This document shows, in pieces, positions 1-11,600 of a DNA stretch of 64,000 nucleotides. A program made the position numbers and the translations under genes. The notes beneath the pieces are model-generated. The model was not told the origin of the DNA. It did not search any database and saw only the letters and a program-made list of their open reading frames with translations. This stretch comes from Gnomoniopsis sp. IMI 355080. Lineage: Eukaryota; Ascomycota; Sordariomycetes; Diaporthales; Gnomoniaceae. The stretch spans positions 1 to 64,000 of the forward strand of contig JAPEVC010000189.1 in assembly GCA_027946555.1 (NCBI GenBank), in the 5' to 3' direction. Every line of letters begins with the position of its first letter. Positions within the stretch are counted from its first letter, which is position 1.

Positions 1-31
1 GTGGTGGTGGTGGTGGTGGTGGGGGGGGGGA
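1..31. repeat. GGT microsatellite followed by G run
   Basis: Seven tandem GGT-type units run into a block of about ten G. It lies upstream of an intron acceptor at 119-120, so it is most simply intronic sequence of the oligopeptide transporter gene that follows. The assembly may be unreliable across the G run. Confidence 0.8.
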
Positions 32-120
32 TGAAGTTTCGACCGCGTCCTCCCTAGATATCCCTCAAGACACCTCCAAAACCACATCAATTGAAGATTG
101 CTAACACTAAATGGCTATAG

Positions 121-847
121 TTCCTCCCCGGACAATGTTTATGGCACAATTCTTTGCTGTTACGTGGTTGTCGATGGTTCAAATCGCCACATATAACTTC
201 CTGCGAGGCAACATCGAGGGAATATGCACGACTGAACAGGCAGAAGGTCTCACCTGCCCTGGAGCAAGGACTTTCTTTAATGCCTCTGTGATTTGGGGTG
301 TTGTTGGACCCAAGAGGATGTTTTGTAAGTCAACACTTTGGGTACCACAAACCCTTAGAAAAACTTCGAAAGCTGACCTGAGACACCCCTTACAGCGCCC
401 GGCGCCCTGTATTCCTGGACCAATTGGTTCTGGCTTATTGGTTTCGCCCTGCCGGTGATCCAATACTTCCTCGCTCAGAAGTACCCGCGCAGTTTTCTCC
501 GCTACGTCTTCTTCCCTGCGATTTTTGGCGCCGCAGGTCTAATTCCTCCGGCAACTGCCTGGTATCTTGGACAGTGGGTCATTGTCGGACTCATCTTCAA
601 CTTCTACATTCGCAGGAGGTACTTTGGCTGGTGGAGTCGCTACACCTATGTCTTGTCTGGTGCCCTCGATATTGGCACCGCCCTGTGCATTGTCGTCGTT
701 GCCTTGGCCCTGGGCTTGAGTGGCGCGTCGTTCCCTGACTGGTGGGGTAATACGGTGCCATTCAATAACTTGGATGCGAATGGCGAGGCGGTCACCAAGG
801 TGTTGCCTGATGATGGATCTTTCTTTGGACCGACAACGTGGGTTTAG
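121..847 (+). CDS. OPT-family oligopeptide transporter, C-terminal part
   Basis: Proton-coupled uptake of small peptides across the plasma membrane is the family role. The visible part is the C-terminal end only; the 5' part lies outside the window. A first exon starts at 121 after a lariat-like GCTAAC and a TATAG acceptor, and runs to 324. An intron 325-395 (GTAAGT...TACAG) follows, and the last exon is 396-847. Spliced, the protein reads VPPRTMFMAQ, NFLRGNIEGIC, CPGARTFF, then GPKRMFSPGALYS, all OPT signatures in the expected order, with several hydrophobic segments and a stop after PTTWV. The T|CG split codon at the intron gives Ser and keeps the frame. Substrate (glutathione, peptides or siderophore-like ligands) cannot be told from this part. 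Confidence 0.88.
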
Positions 848-1905
848 TGTGATGATGTTGCAGAGTCATTTTCCTGGGATGTGGACTATACTTCCCGGGG
901 TCTTAGATATAAATATTAATTTATGACGACTAAAGAGTCTCGATGCGCTCTGCTTGGCCTCACTTCACGTTGCAATGACAGTCCAGCTAGTTGCCAGAGG
1001 CTTTGATCTTATATGCTTGTGTCTTATTATCAGACTAGCGACTAGTTATATGATATGCAGTACCTACTACCTACCTAGGTAGGTACCTAGGCGGACATCT
1101 AGTAGATATCCCTGGGGTCGTGTGACTACGCAGAATTTTTTGCCCTTTGGCCAATCGAACTGGGGCCTTTGCGCCTTTGCGCCTTTACCCCTACCCTATG
1201 AAAGGTAGGAAAAAGCAATGAGGAAAGGCGAACACCTGCAAACGCCTATGTGTTGAAGGTCGTGGCCCAAGAACAGACAATTGAATCAAGCGACGCTGGA
1301 ATGATGAAAGGCCCGTTTCCGTCATCTAATGCTTAATGGCATTCAGCTGTTTCAAGAACTGAACGATTTGCGTCTGAATTTGTTATGACAGCTTTTATAC
1401 CATAGTATATCGGGCACTGAGACATACATTGTACCCAGGTACCTCCTACCCATCTCTCGCAAAATGATTACTCCTCGCTCATCACGCCATATTAGCCCGC
1501 ATCTCAATTCTCTGCCCTCTTTTTAGCGCCGAACCAGAGCAACATCAGGAGCGTTCCTGGAGTAACCTCTGGAATTTCATACAAAGCTTGCCCAACAACA
1601 ACAAATCGGGGAGACTTGTTTCAACAACGAATCACACTTTACTTCTATGCTTAAATCGGAAGTCAAATTAGCTCTCTGTACGAACTCGTGTCAGCCATCG
1701 TAACGTTTCAGGCCAAGAGCTCCAACATATAGGCCCGTGGGAAGATTGGCTCCTACTTGACTGCTCCGCATTTCAGAACGTCACAAGGCATACACCCTCT
1801 TTTTTACATACAGCGTCGATTGTTGAGGTGTCATCACATCTCGTGACCTTCACTTCCGTCTTTAGACCTGCAGACCTAGATGATTGAACTGGATTTCTGA
1901 TCAAC
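848..1905. other. Intergenic, no gene seen
   Basis: Contains the 3' flank of the OPT gene and the promoter of the MFS gene. No ORF here looks coding. The only notable structure is the ACCTAGGT palindrome cluster at 1061-1091. Confidence 0.7.
1061..1091. repeat. ACCTAGGT palindrome cluster
   Basis: CTACCTACCTAGGTAGGTAC followed by another CCTAGG: overlapping inverted copies of the same short palindrome that recurs at several other intergenic places in the window (3617, 35490, 44301, 46767, 50495, 53895). Confidence 0.7.
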
Positions 1906-3611
1906 ATGAGTGAAACAAAGAATGTTGATGTGGAGGCGAAATCGCCCAAACTTTCCACATTCTACACCACCGATGCAGGAGTAGACGATGACACGACAAT
2001 CCCGGGAGGGCAGCTTGATCCAGTGTATGAGAAGAAGGCCAGATTGCTGAACAAAGCTGTGCGTTTATATATTGATTTTGCATCCTTACTTTCGTACTAG
2101 ACTAACCGCTTCCCCAGATACAAGACATCGGCATGGGTTGGTATCAATGGCAGCTCTTCATCGTAGTCGGCTTTGGCTGGGCCTCTGACAACCTCTGGCC
2201 CATCGTGACATCTCTCATTCTCACGCCGGTCGTCAACGAGTTCCACGTCTCTAGAGGCCCTCTCTTGTCCCTGTCACAGAACATCGGCCTCCTCGCCGGT
2301 GCCATCTTTTGGGGCTTTGGCTGCGATGTCTTCGGCCGCAAATCAGCCTTCAACATGACCCTGGGCGCTGCTGCGGTCTGGGGAATGATCGGCGCGAGCG
2401 CACCCAACTTTGCCGCCATCGGCGTGTTTGCGGCGTTTTGGAGTTTCGGGGTCGGTGGCAATCTTCCCGTCGACAGCGCTATTTTCCTCGAATTCCTGCC
2501 CGCGAGCCACCAGTATCTGCTGACCGTGCTGAGCGTAGACTGGGCTTTGGCACAAGTCCTAGCCACCTTGATCGCATGGCCCTTGCTCGGCTATCGGACC
2601 TGTCAAGAGGATGAGATCTGTACCCGGGAGAAGAATATGGGATGGAGATACTTTCTCATCGCCATGGGCGGCATAACTTTGCTCATGTTCGCGGTGCGAT
2701 TCCTCTGTTTCAAGGTTTTTGAAAGCCCCAAGTATCATATCGGCAAGGGCGACGATGAGAGAGCCATCCAGGTATTGCACGAGGTCGCGCGGCGCAACGG
2801 CCGCGCAGAGGCATGTACTCTCAGCATCGAGGACCTGAAGGCATGCGAGCCGGAAGGATACGTCCCACAGGTCTCAGCGGCGTCGGCAGTGAAGCGCAGC
2901 CTAGAGGACTTCAACTTTAGTAAGATCCGCGCGTTGTTTGCAACCAGACGACTGGCGTTGAGCACTGGGATCATCATGAGTGTCTGGGGTTTGATTGGGT
3001 TGGCCTACCCTCTGTATAACGCTTTCATACCTTTCATTCTTGCGACGAGGGGGGCGGAGTTCAACGACGGATCGACATACACGACATACCGGAACAGTCT
3101 TATGATTGCAGCGAGCGGCGTTCCAGGAGCGCTGCTTGGAGGCTTGATGGTCGAAGTGCCACGCTTGGGACGTAAAGGCACGCTCAGTGTGTCTACGGTC
3201 ATCACTGGAGTGATGCTTTTCGGCAGTACGACATCCACGTCGTCAAGTGCTCTGCTTGGATGGAATTGCGCGTTCAATTTCGTGTCCAACATCATGTACG
3301 CTGTTCTATACAGTTACAGCCCGGAGCTGTTCCCCACGCCTCAACGGGGCTCAGGCAATGCGTTGACAGCAACGTGTAATAGGGTATTTGGAATCATGGC
3401 GGTATGTATCCCATTCTTTGGTTGTATACGTACCAAGCGATTAAACATGATTGCTGACGCTGGTTTTCGCATCTGTATGTAGCCCATCGTCGCCATGTTC
3501 GCCAATCTGGAGACCTCGGCACCAGTTTATACAAGTGGTGCTCTGTTCATTGCTGCCGGCGTTTTGGTCTTAATTCTACCCTTCGAATCCCGAGGAAAGG
3601 CGGCACTATAA
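1906..3611 (+). CDS. MFS transporter, SVOP/sugar-porter-like
   Basis: Integral membrane solute carrier. Three exons: 1906-2058, 2118-3401 and 3483-3611; introns GTGCGT...CCCAG and GTATGT...GTAG, both phase 0, give 521 residues. The N-terminal about 50 residues are hydrophilic; the first membrane segment begins near QLFIVVGFGWASDNLW. The motif GCDVFGRKSAF after the second or third helix is the MFS loop 2-3 signature (G-x3-D-x2-G-R-K). The sequence GVGGNLPVDSAIFLEFLP is typical of the SVOP-like fungal transporters. The last exon supplies the final helix and ends in ESRGKAAL. Transcribed alone, same direction as the OPT gene. Substrate unknown; organic anions or sugars are possible from the family. 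Confidence 0.87.
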
Positions 3612-3615
3612 CTTA

Positions 3616-3625
3616 TACCTAGGTA
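3616..3625. repeat. TACCTAGGTA palindrome
   Basis: Perfect 10-bp palindrome five bases after the MFS stop codon; one of the recurring ACCTAGGT sites. Confidence 0.6.
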
Positions 3626-3868
3626 GTCTGTGTTCTGTCACATGGCACGTTTGGCCTAGTCTGGTGTATGGTCCAGTGTGGAAGACCAAGATGCCAATGA
3701 TGATTGAAATGGTCTGGTGCAAGACTTGCAGTGTTCCGTACTCAATTACTTTTGGTGAATTCTCATGTATGGAATAGAAGGATAATCAACATAAAAGACA
3801 GCACAATATTTCGGAAAGGAACATTTGACAACACTTTCTTTCGTTTTGTCTGTTTGCGATTTTCTTTT

Positions 3869-3940
3869 TAAAAGAGGAAAAAAAAAGAAGAAAAAAAAAA
3901 GACTAAAAAAAGAGGAAAAAAAGAAGGGGGGGGGTTGGAA
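3869..3940 (+). repeat. Polypurine A/G tract upstream of cyp6
   Basis: About 70 bases almost entirely A and G, ending in a run of nine G, located 220-290 bases before the cyp6 start codon in the 3612-4161 intergenic stretch. Tracts like this are common nucleosome-poor promoter elements in fungi; that role is inferred. I see nothing else in this spacer. Confidence 0.6.
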
Positions 3941-4161
3941 ACGGTCCCGCGCGGATCATTTTGCTCGCCGAAGAGCCGACGTCACTCAATAAGCCCAGAG
4001 CATGAACCCCTGCAGGAACTTTGCGCTCCTGTAACTTTTGTAGCGACAACGTCGCCCACTCTTCTCACAAGGTTTCACACTCCTACAGTGCCACTGGCAT
4101 ACACCTCCGAGCGACTTCAAAAAGGCATCTTCATTCGTTTGTGGCGAGGTTAGCCGCCAAA

Positions 4162-5601
4162 ATGTCTGTTCTCCTCGAGACCAGCGCCGGCGACATTGTC
4201 ATCGACCTGCTTGTCGACTACGCGCCCAAGCTTTGCGAGAACTTCCTCAAGCTGTGCAAGCTCAAATACTACAACTTTGCCCCCATCCACACCGTCCAGA
4301 AGAACTTTTCCTTCCAGACCGGCGATCCTCTGGGGCCCTTATCCTCTCAATCCGATGGCGGTTCCTCCGTCTGGGGATTGCTTTCCCCTTCCGATCCAGC
4401 GGCCCGCACCTTTTCGGCTCTCTTCCACCCCAAGCTCAAACACCTCGAGCGTGGCACTGTCAGCATGGCCACCACCCCTAACCCCTCCGACGGCGGCGAG
4501 ACCCGCCTAGCCGCGTCCCAGTTCATTGTCACCCTCACCGATGATATTGATTACCTCGACGGAAAAGCCGCCATCTTTGGCAAGGTCGTCGAGGGCTTCG
4601 ACGTGCTCGAAAAGATCAATGAAGCCATCGTCGATGAAAAGTTCCACCCTCTCGCCGATATCCGCATCAAGCACACAGTCATACTTGACGATCCTTACCC
4701 CGACCCGCTTGGGCTGCGTGAACCGTCCAGCTCGCCTGTCCCGACCAAAGCACAGCTTGCGACTGTGCGCATCGCCGAGGGCGACGCTGCCGCACTCGAT
4801 GAAGAGCAGACCGAAGAGGCTGCGGCCAAGGCTGAGAAGGAACGGAGAGAAAGGGAAGCGCGCGCGCAGGCGCTCACGCTGGAGATGATGGGCGATCTCC
4901 CCTTCGCCGAGGTCAAGCCACCCGAGAACGTCTTGTTCGTGTGCAAGCTCAACCCGGTTACGGTCGACGCAGATCTCGAGCTGATTTTCAGCCGGTTCGG
5001 GACAATCTTGTCGTGCGAAGTCATACGCGACGCTAAGACAGGCGACAGCCTCCAATATGCCTTCATAGAATTTGAGGACAAGAGCGCCTGCGAGGCGGCG
5101 TATTTCAAGATGCAGGGGGTACTGATTGATGATCGAAGGATTCATGTGGACTTCAGCCAGAGTGTGAGCCGGCTGAGCGAGACCTGGAGGAACGACGCCA
5201 ACCAGAAGAGGAGGAAACGCGCAGCGGGCGGCGGGCGTGGCGGCTGGGGTGGTGTCGAGGAGCTGGAGAAGTGGAGGAAATATCGCGAGGAGGACGATGC
5301 GCCATCGAGAGGCGAGGGATATCGTATGGTTCATGGCGAGGATGAAATCGAAAGCAGGACTGAAAATCATAGAGAAGCGAGGCGGAATGATGAAGAGCAG
5401 GCCACGCGGCGGCGAGCCAGATCACCACCAAAACGGTCAGATCGCAACGGAGACCGGATTGGGGATCGGAGACGACACGATCGAAGCAGAAGTCCACGCA
5501 AAGATCGCCATTATGACAATCGGAAAGACCGTGATTACGGTCGAGATGACCGTCGAGATAGGGACCGCGGCACAGAGTATGGTTCCGCGAGGAGGAGATA
5601 G
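4162..5601 (+). CDS. cyp6: Peptidyl-prolyl cis-trans isomerase-like 4 (cyclophilin + RRM)
   Basis: Nuclear spliceosome-associated cyclophilin of the PPIL4 type. Intronless, 479 residues from the ATG at 4162 (context CAAAATGTC). The frame stays open upstream to 4021 but that part is not protein-like, and the family begins with MSVLLETSAGDIVIDL as here. Residues 1 to about 165 are the cyclophilin-like domain. An acidic linker follows, then an RRM at about 255-333 with RNP2-like LFVCKL and RNP1-like QYAFIEF. The tail from about residue 395 is rich in Arg, Asp and Ser (RD/RS-like), as in other fungal PPIL4 proteins. Several active-site residues of classical cyclophilins are not obvious, as is usual in this branch, so catalysis is uncertain while RNA binding is well supported. 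Confidence 0.93.
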   Translation: MSVLLETSAGDIVIDLLVDYAPKLCENFLKLCKLKYYNFAPIHTVQKNFSFQTGDPLGPLSSQSDGGSSVWGLLSPSDPAARTFSALFHPKLKHLERGTVSMATTPNPSDGGETRLAASQFIVTLTDDIDYLDGKAAIFGKVVEGFDVLEKINEAIVDEKFHPLADIRIKHTVILDDPYPDPLGLREPSSSPVPTKAQLATVRIAEGDAAALDEEQTEEAAAKAEKERREREARAQALTLEMMGDLPFAEVKPPENVLFVCKLNPVTVDADLELIFSRFGTILSCEVIRDAKTGDSLQYAFIEFEDKSACEAAYFKMQGVLIDDRRIHVDFSQSVSRLSETWRNDANQKRRKRAAGGGRGGWGGVEELEKWRKYREEDDAPSRGEGYRMVHGEDEIESRTENHREARRNDEEQATRRRARSPPKRSDRNGDRIGDRRRHDRSRSPRKDRHYDNRKDRDYGRDDRRDRDRGTEYGSARRR

Positions 5602-8600
5602 GATGCCCGGTGGATTGTGAGATATTTGATACCCAATTTGCTTCGACATACTAGCATACTCATTCTTGCGCACTTTTACGAGTGAGTCTCTATTGCCCGT
5701 GTGATTCTGGAACTGTTCTATGACCTCCACAGTTTGATCAGATACGGGATCATGCTAATTTGTGTCTGTGATAGCGTCCATGGATATATCGGACCTGACT
5801 ACAAAGTTTGGGTTAAGAAGGCCTACGCAGAACACTCGTCAAGCACAACGGTAGCGACAGTACGCCAAGGTGCTGCCATCTCCTCATCTGGAGGTCCACA
5901 AGCTTCTCCCAGGACTCAAAACTCGAGCGGCAAGATCTTCTGGAGCACAGCTTCCCTCTGCTGAGGCATGATATGTCTCTTTCGAGGTAACCTAAAGTGA
6001 AAGTCTGTTGTTGAGGTGTCCTGATCCAGATACAACTACTAACCCTGACTTGAGCGTCTCATGTGAGCCGTCCCCGAAATGTTGCGTGAGTGTATATCTT
6101 CCTGACAGACAGATAACTGACAGACCGAGCAGTTCATGTGGGTGATACAGTAATTAGGGTGGTTACAACATAGAGTCATCTAGGACGCCACCTCATCAGA
6201 TCCTAACTCAAGTGGGTGGGCCCGAAGTGTTGTTTCCGTTGCCTCATCCGGCCGACTTCCATACGATCGCCATATTAGCTAGTCTTGAGGACTAGCAGAT
6301 CATAATCCCAGACCGATTCCATTTTGTGGCAACAGACGACCTCAGCGCGGTAGGAACTTGTGGCCCTAATACCGATAGACCCGACGACCTCCTCGCCACG
6401 ACTTGCGCAGATGGCCATTGAAGTGTGGCGTATCGGGCTTGTGTCCCATTACTGCCCTGCCACCTTCGTTCCATTGACCGGTCACTCTCGTGAGGTTGCT
6501 CTCGTGAAGATGCGAGACTGATTATCCCAACGAGGCTCCTTGATAATCTGAGCTCTCCACGCGACCTGTCTGAGATTACGGGCGCTCGATGCTGGCCGAT
6601 TGGCCAAAGTCCAGCCACACAATATTCTCTGGCCGCCAGACCAATCAAGGCATGGCCTTACCGGCTCATTTGACGCCTTTCACAATGCATGAGCAGCAAA
6701 TTGCCGGTCTCTGCTTTGCGCGATCTCAAGCAAGTCGTCAAATCTTGCTGCTACACACATGCAGATGCATGTCTCAAGAGAAGCACACTGTCGGGCCCGT
6801 CCAAATGGGGTTCCAGGCAACCCTCTTGGTGACAGCCCTAAGTTGTCGAGATCATTGCTTGTGAATCTTTCGACGGCTATGCCACATTGTGAGACAACAG
6901 ATTCCCAAGAAATTTGGATGTGGCGCTTGCGGTGGATCACTTCGTTCAAGGTCTCGCAAAGATCGGGGCCTTGTAATGCTTCCGAAGGCGGGCGAGCTGT
7001 GCTCGGGTGACTAGCCGAAGAACAACCCGAAAAAGCCCAGGATTTTTTTTCTTGGACTATTATCAAACCAGGGCGTTGGGAAACTCTCAGCCCGTCGTTT
7101 CGACATTCATGCAGGGAAACACCCGGTCCATTTTGTCAACCAATTATCGGCATGCATGGCCCGTGGCAAAGGAACTAAAAATTGCTGAAAGATTTAGGCG
7201 ACTGAAGAGCAAATCACATGTCTTCAACCACATCAAGGCTCTTCTGTCAAACCCACTCACCTATAGTACCTGGCTTTGGTCTTTCAGCTTTCCATCATTT
7301 CCTTGCAATACCTCTATGACTTCTACGGTATCCACAATGTCCGTCTGTATCGGGCTGAGACACCCGTATTTCCCAAGGTGCAGCTTCTTTGGCGAGATTG
7401 ATTGCCCGAACTTTGGCTCAAGGTTTTGGCCTGTGCTACCTAGAATAGCTGCGCTGTTCCAGAACCCGGACCGATGAGGTCGTCTCCCACCTGCATTGTC
7501 ATCACACCGACTTGTCTTAGTGCCAAAATTGGAAAAGCAGGTATGGATACTGTGCAACATAGTTGTGTGTCCTTATCTTCTCAGGTGTGGGGGTAATATG
7601 CTGTGGCTGCTGGCATACGACGGCGGAGCCTTTTGTGCTTGGCTGGCCTCAACATCAAACGATCACCGACAGCTCAGTGACGAGCCTCTGCCACTCATGG
7701 CTTGCTGCATGTTCGATGATCCCAGGACCTTCGAGAAGCGACAAGTTGCGGCTCTCACTGGTCCTACGCCCGTGTGAGCCCGACCAAGAGCGAGAAGGGT
7801 TGCACTTCATTTGCAACTAACAGCCAACTGCCGCGGTGACCTGTCATATTGTATCTGGCTGCTTGCAGCCTTGTGTGGGCCCTTTCTCAACGTTGTGGTT
7901 TAGCCAGCTTACCTACTCCAGTCCACAGGTTGGACATGGGTTGGATTAGCACACAGACTGTCAAGCAGCGCAACTGTCGTACTGCGTGACAGATTGCTCG
8001 GTTGGTCGCACAAGTGCCGGCGTTTATTTCTCTGCAGGTCCGCGAGAGCCTCGAAGCTAATCTGCTATCGCGCGGTGTTTGTTTGACATAATGGCGGGTA
8101 GGAGTTTGTCGCGATGTGCGTTTCCCTTCAAGGACTGATACACCGTGCTCTGCCCAGTTGCCATGGTCTGAACCTGCTACAAAGTATTTGTTGCAGATTC
8201 CATTCCAATCCAAGGGCTTGATTGACAAGCCCATCAACAGCAAGAACAATGAGAAGGCTATGAGAGGTAGTCTCAGTCAGGCAGGATAAGTGTGGGGATG
8301 GTATCCAGACCGGTGACGTCTCCTCTCGCAAGCCCTGACAGAAGTCATTCGATAGACTTCGATGGAAAGCTCTTCACCGGCCAGGAGGCTCAGAGAAGAG
8401 ATCTTCCAGAGATCATGATCCTATATTGCATCATTTGTGGCCAGCTCAGTCACACAGGAAGTGTCCACAAGTCAAGAAACCGCTGCATTAGGCTAAGGTG
8501 GGCCTGTCGCACAAGATGTGCGGGAGCATGCTTTGCGAGTATTTGTTTTGAGGGGTCCATTCTTTGACTTCTCTTAAGCATGCCTGATTTGGGCCCGTTA

Positions 8601-11600
8601 TGCACGAAACTGGTGGCGTCGAGGTCGACGAAACGGCGTTGACCGTCATTCTCTCTTCGGATATGTCGGGCATTCGGCTACTCGGCCATGTCCTATAAGT
8701 CATCGTTCGACTTGTACCTGACTCAGAGGACCTAGATCATCTGGAACGTCGGACTTACTTCAGCTGTTACGTGAACGGCAGCCAAAATGCTCCAATGGGT
8801 GCGAAGGCCCCTCTACGATTGCCTGACTAGGCCGGCCAAGCTGTCAAATTCCGTCGCGGAATAGACCGTTGGTCGCGACAACGAGGGATCGTATTAGGGT
8901 ACCTGCATGTTACACAAAGCTGAATGATGCATTAGTGTACTCTGCAGCAGCAAGTCTGAGCTTGGAAATACTGCAGCGTCCCGCCTGTCCAAGGGCCCCG
9001 CACTCGCGGCATGGCTTTGCAACTCCATGATGTCCTCGGCAGGTTGTCTATTTGGGCGAAGGTGAACAAGTTTGGGGCTCTTGGCGCGCAGTCGAGTGGG
9101 CTTCTGCGATGCTGGGGGTTGTTGCGCATTAACCCAGGTCACTCCGCCCACGATAGCTGACCGACAAGAGATTGGACCAAGAGAAAGGTACTGGATTTTC
9201 CATACCTAATCTCAAGCACCTTACTATGGCATTTCATGGAGACGTGCGAAGCCATCCTTCCCAAAGCGGTCGTATCAGCAGAAATTGCTGACATAACGGC
9301 AAGGTCCACATGGCAAAGAAGCGCAAGTCCTTACCTGTGTTGCGCGCAGAGCATTAGCCTGTACTGTGCTGTTGCTGAGCCTGCGTGCTTTCTGAATAGA
9401 CACGTCGTATCTATGAAGTCACATGGACCCTGATCATCATCCAGAGATCTAGCCTGCCCCCACCCGCTCGTTTATCTCTGACACCCTGTCGCGGACCTGG
9501 CGCTTTCAGGCGAGGTCCGGTCGAGATGGCCCAGAAACCTAAGACCGGCTGGCAAGACGTGCATATTTGGACCCCGGGCCGAGATGGGGCTTCTGCAGCT
9601 GTGAGGTCTCCGTGACGCCCCTCAATGCCTTCCACGTCTATTGGGTTGCCATGCGTCCGGGCAAATACGGCAACCCGAGCATTTGCTCAAGCTCCAAGCT
9701 GAGGGACAATGGGGCATCAAAATGAAGGGGATAGAAGCACCGCGCTGCTGGCATGTTAGCAACAACCTACACAATGCAAAAGTTGAGCGGAGGGATGTTA
9801 CAGTACAAACGAGGTCCAATCATCCCCAACCTGCATTTTCACACCACGTGTAACGCGTGGACGGGTCGGGTCGTTCAATTAACCCGAAGACGCTCTAGAT
9901 CCTTTGATAGGGGAGGAGTGGCGGTTGGCTTTGCAGGGCTTAGCCTGCAGACTCGCAGCTTGCATTGCATAACGGCCTTCGTTGAAGATATGGCCTGTCA
10001 CAGCCGCCTGTGGCTGTTCTACTTGCATGTTGCTACTGCTCAGCTTTGCGGGCCGACGCACAAAAATTTGGAGAGGTCCATCGGGATCTCTTTTGACATT
10101 TGAGATTCCAAGCGGCTGTCGTGTTGAGGACTCGTGCTAAATCAGGCACACTTGAACTCGACTTTGATTGAAACTTGTCGCGTTAACCTTCAACGTCGGG
10201 CGACTGCTGCCGGGATGGATCCGCGGTTGCATGGGCTATAACGACTTGCACTTGGCCTCCAGTTGACCCTTTCTGGGACGCTCGGCCCCGAGTATTCCAC
10301 TCTCATTATCTAGATTTCCCCGATCCTGCCGAAAAGTACTCGGCTTCACACGCTCTGCGAGCCTGGCACGCACCGCAGTCATTGCAGTTTTCTTGGCCAG
10401 CAACCAGGATGCGGATGACGATTAAAGTCGTTGGAAAATCTGCTTTCCACACCGTGTCTATGGATGTTGCTCCATAGTGCAGGAATGCAAAAGATGACGA
10501 GACTGAATATCTGGTATCATAAATCTCCAGGCAAACACATGTTTTGGTCATCGTCTCCACCTCACCTACATTGCGGTCGCATTGTTGGACAGCAGCACGC
10601 ATAAGTTTGCTGCTCGTACACTACGAAATTTGGCCCAGCCGCATCATTCGTCCTCCGTTTGGTTTCCGGCCTCCACTACACCTGCACAACTCGTTTGCAG
10701 TCCTCAAACGATCATCAATCTGTGAAACAGGCACGGGTTGCTTTTACGATAGTCATTCCACACAATGAGGCCGGCCCATTCTACATTGGCTGGAAAGGCT
10801 TCAATCCAACGGTAGGCGTCGACCCATGCATTCGGGCCCAAAATTGCTTGTCGTTTGCTGCATTTCTTCATCGCCCGATCAATTCTACTCCACTTGGTCA
10901 CACGTATCGCTTTTGTTGCTAGTCAATACCACGAAACTGCTGCTCTTCACTTGAGCCGGGGCACACAAAGAGACCCTTGTCATCAACTGTCGACGCAACT
11001 GACATACAATACCGAGCCGACCGTGCTTATGAACCGTCAGTCACCGGTCTCGAGTGTGCACTGCCTGCAGTACTTGTTTCAGCTCGGAGAAGAGAATATT
11101 CATTGCCATGGTCCTGCTTATGTGTTGTCTCTGTCAGGAATCTGTCATTCGTCCAGCTCTAAAGAAGCTGTCTGGGGATTAGGTTGTATTATTGACATGG
11201 AGAAGGCCCACCCTCCAGGTGACGCTTGTCTCACCTTCACTCTCGTTTGTTGCCCCACGGTGAACAAGAAGAGAACCGGACTAGGTGGGCGCTAGAGCAG
11301 GCAATACTTTTCAGTGGCTCCAATCAAGGGTCTTAAGTTTGCTGCTCCATACCGTGCTGCGGCAATTCCACTCTTTTTTCTTACATGTCAATTCTTCAAC
11401 CTTCATGTTGTTACCATCTGAGTCTGTTGTCACCTCTCAGGTCCGGAAATATAGTGGACGACGGACTGCTCTGATTCGTCCTCACCAGCCTTGCATACAC
11501 AACAACAGAGAGTGGCACACAACATACCGCAAACGTACTGCAATGCTTCTGTGCATGTATGTGTCTCTGCGCACATGCACTGTTCTTCTATGGGCAACTT

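Noticed and set aside
4507..5370. 287-codon open frame on - strand
   Set aside because: Antisense to cyp6; no motif.
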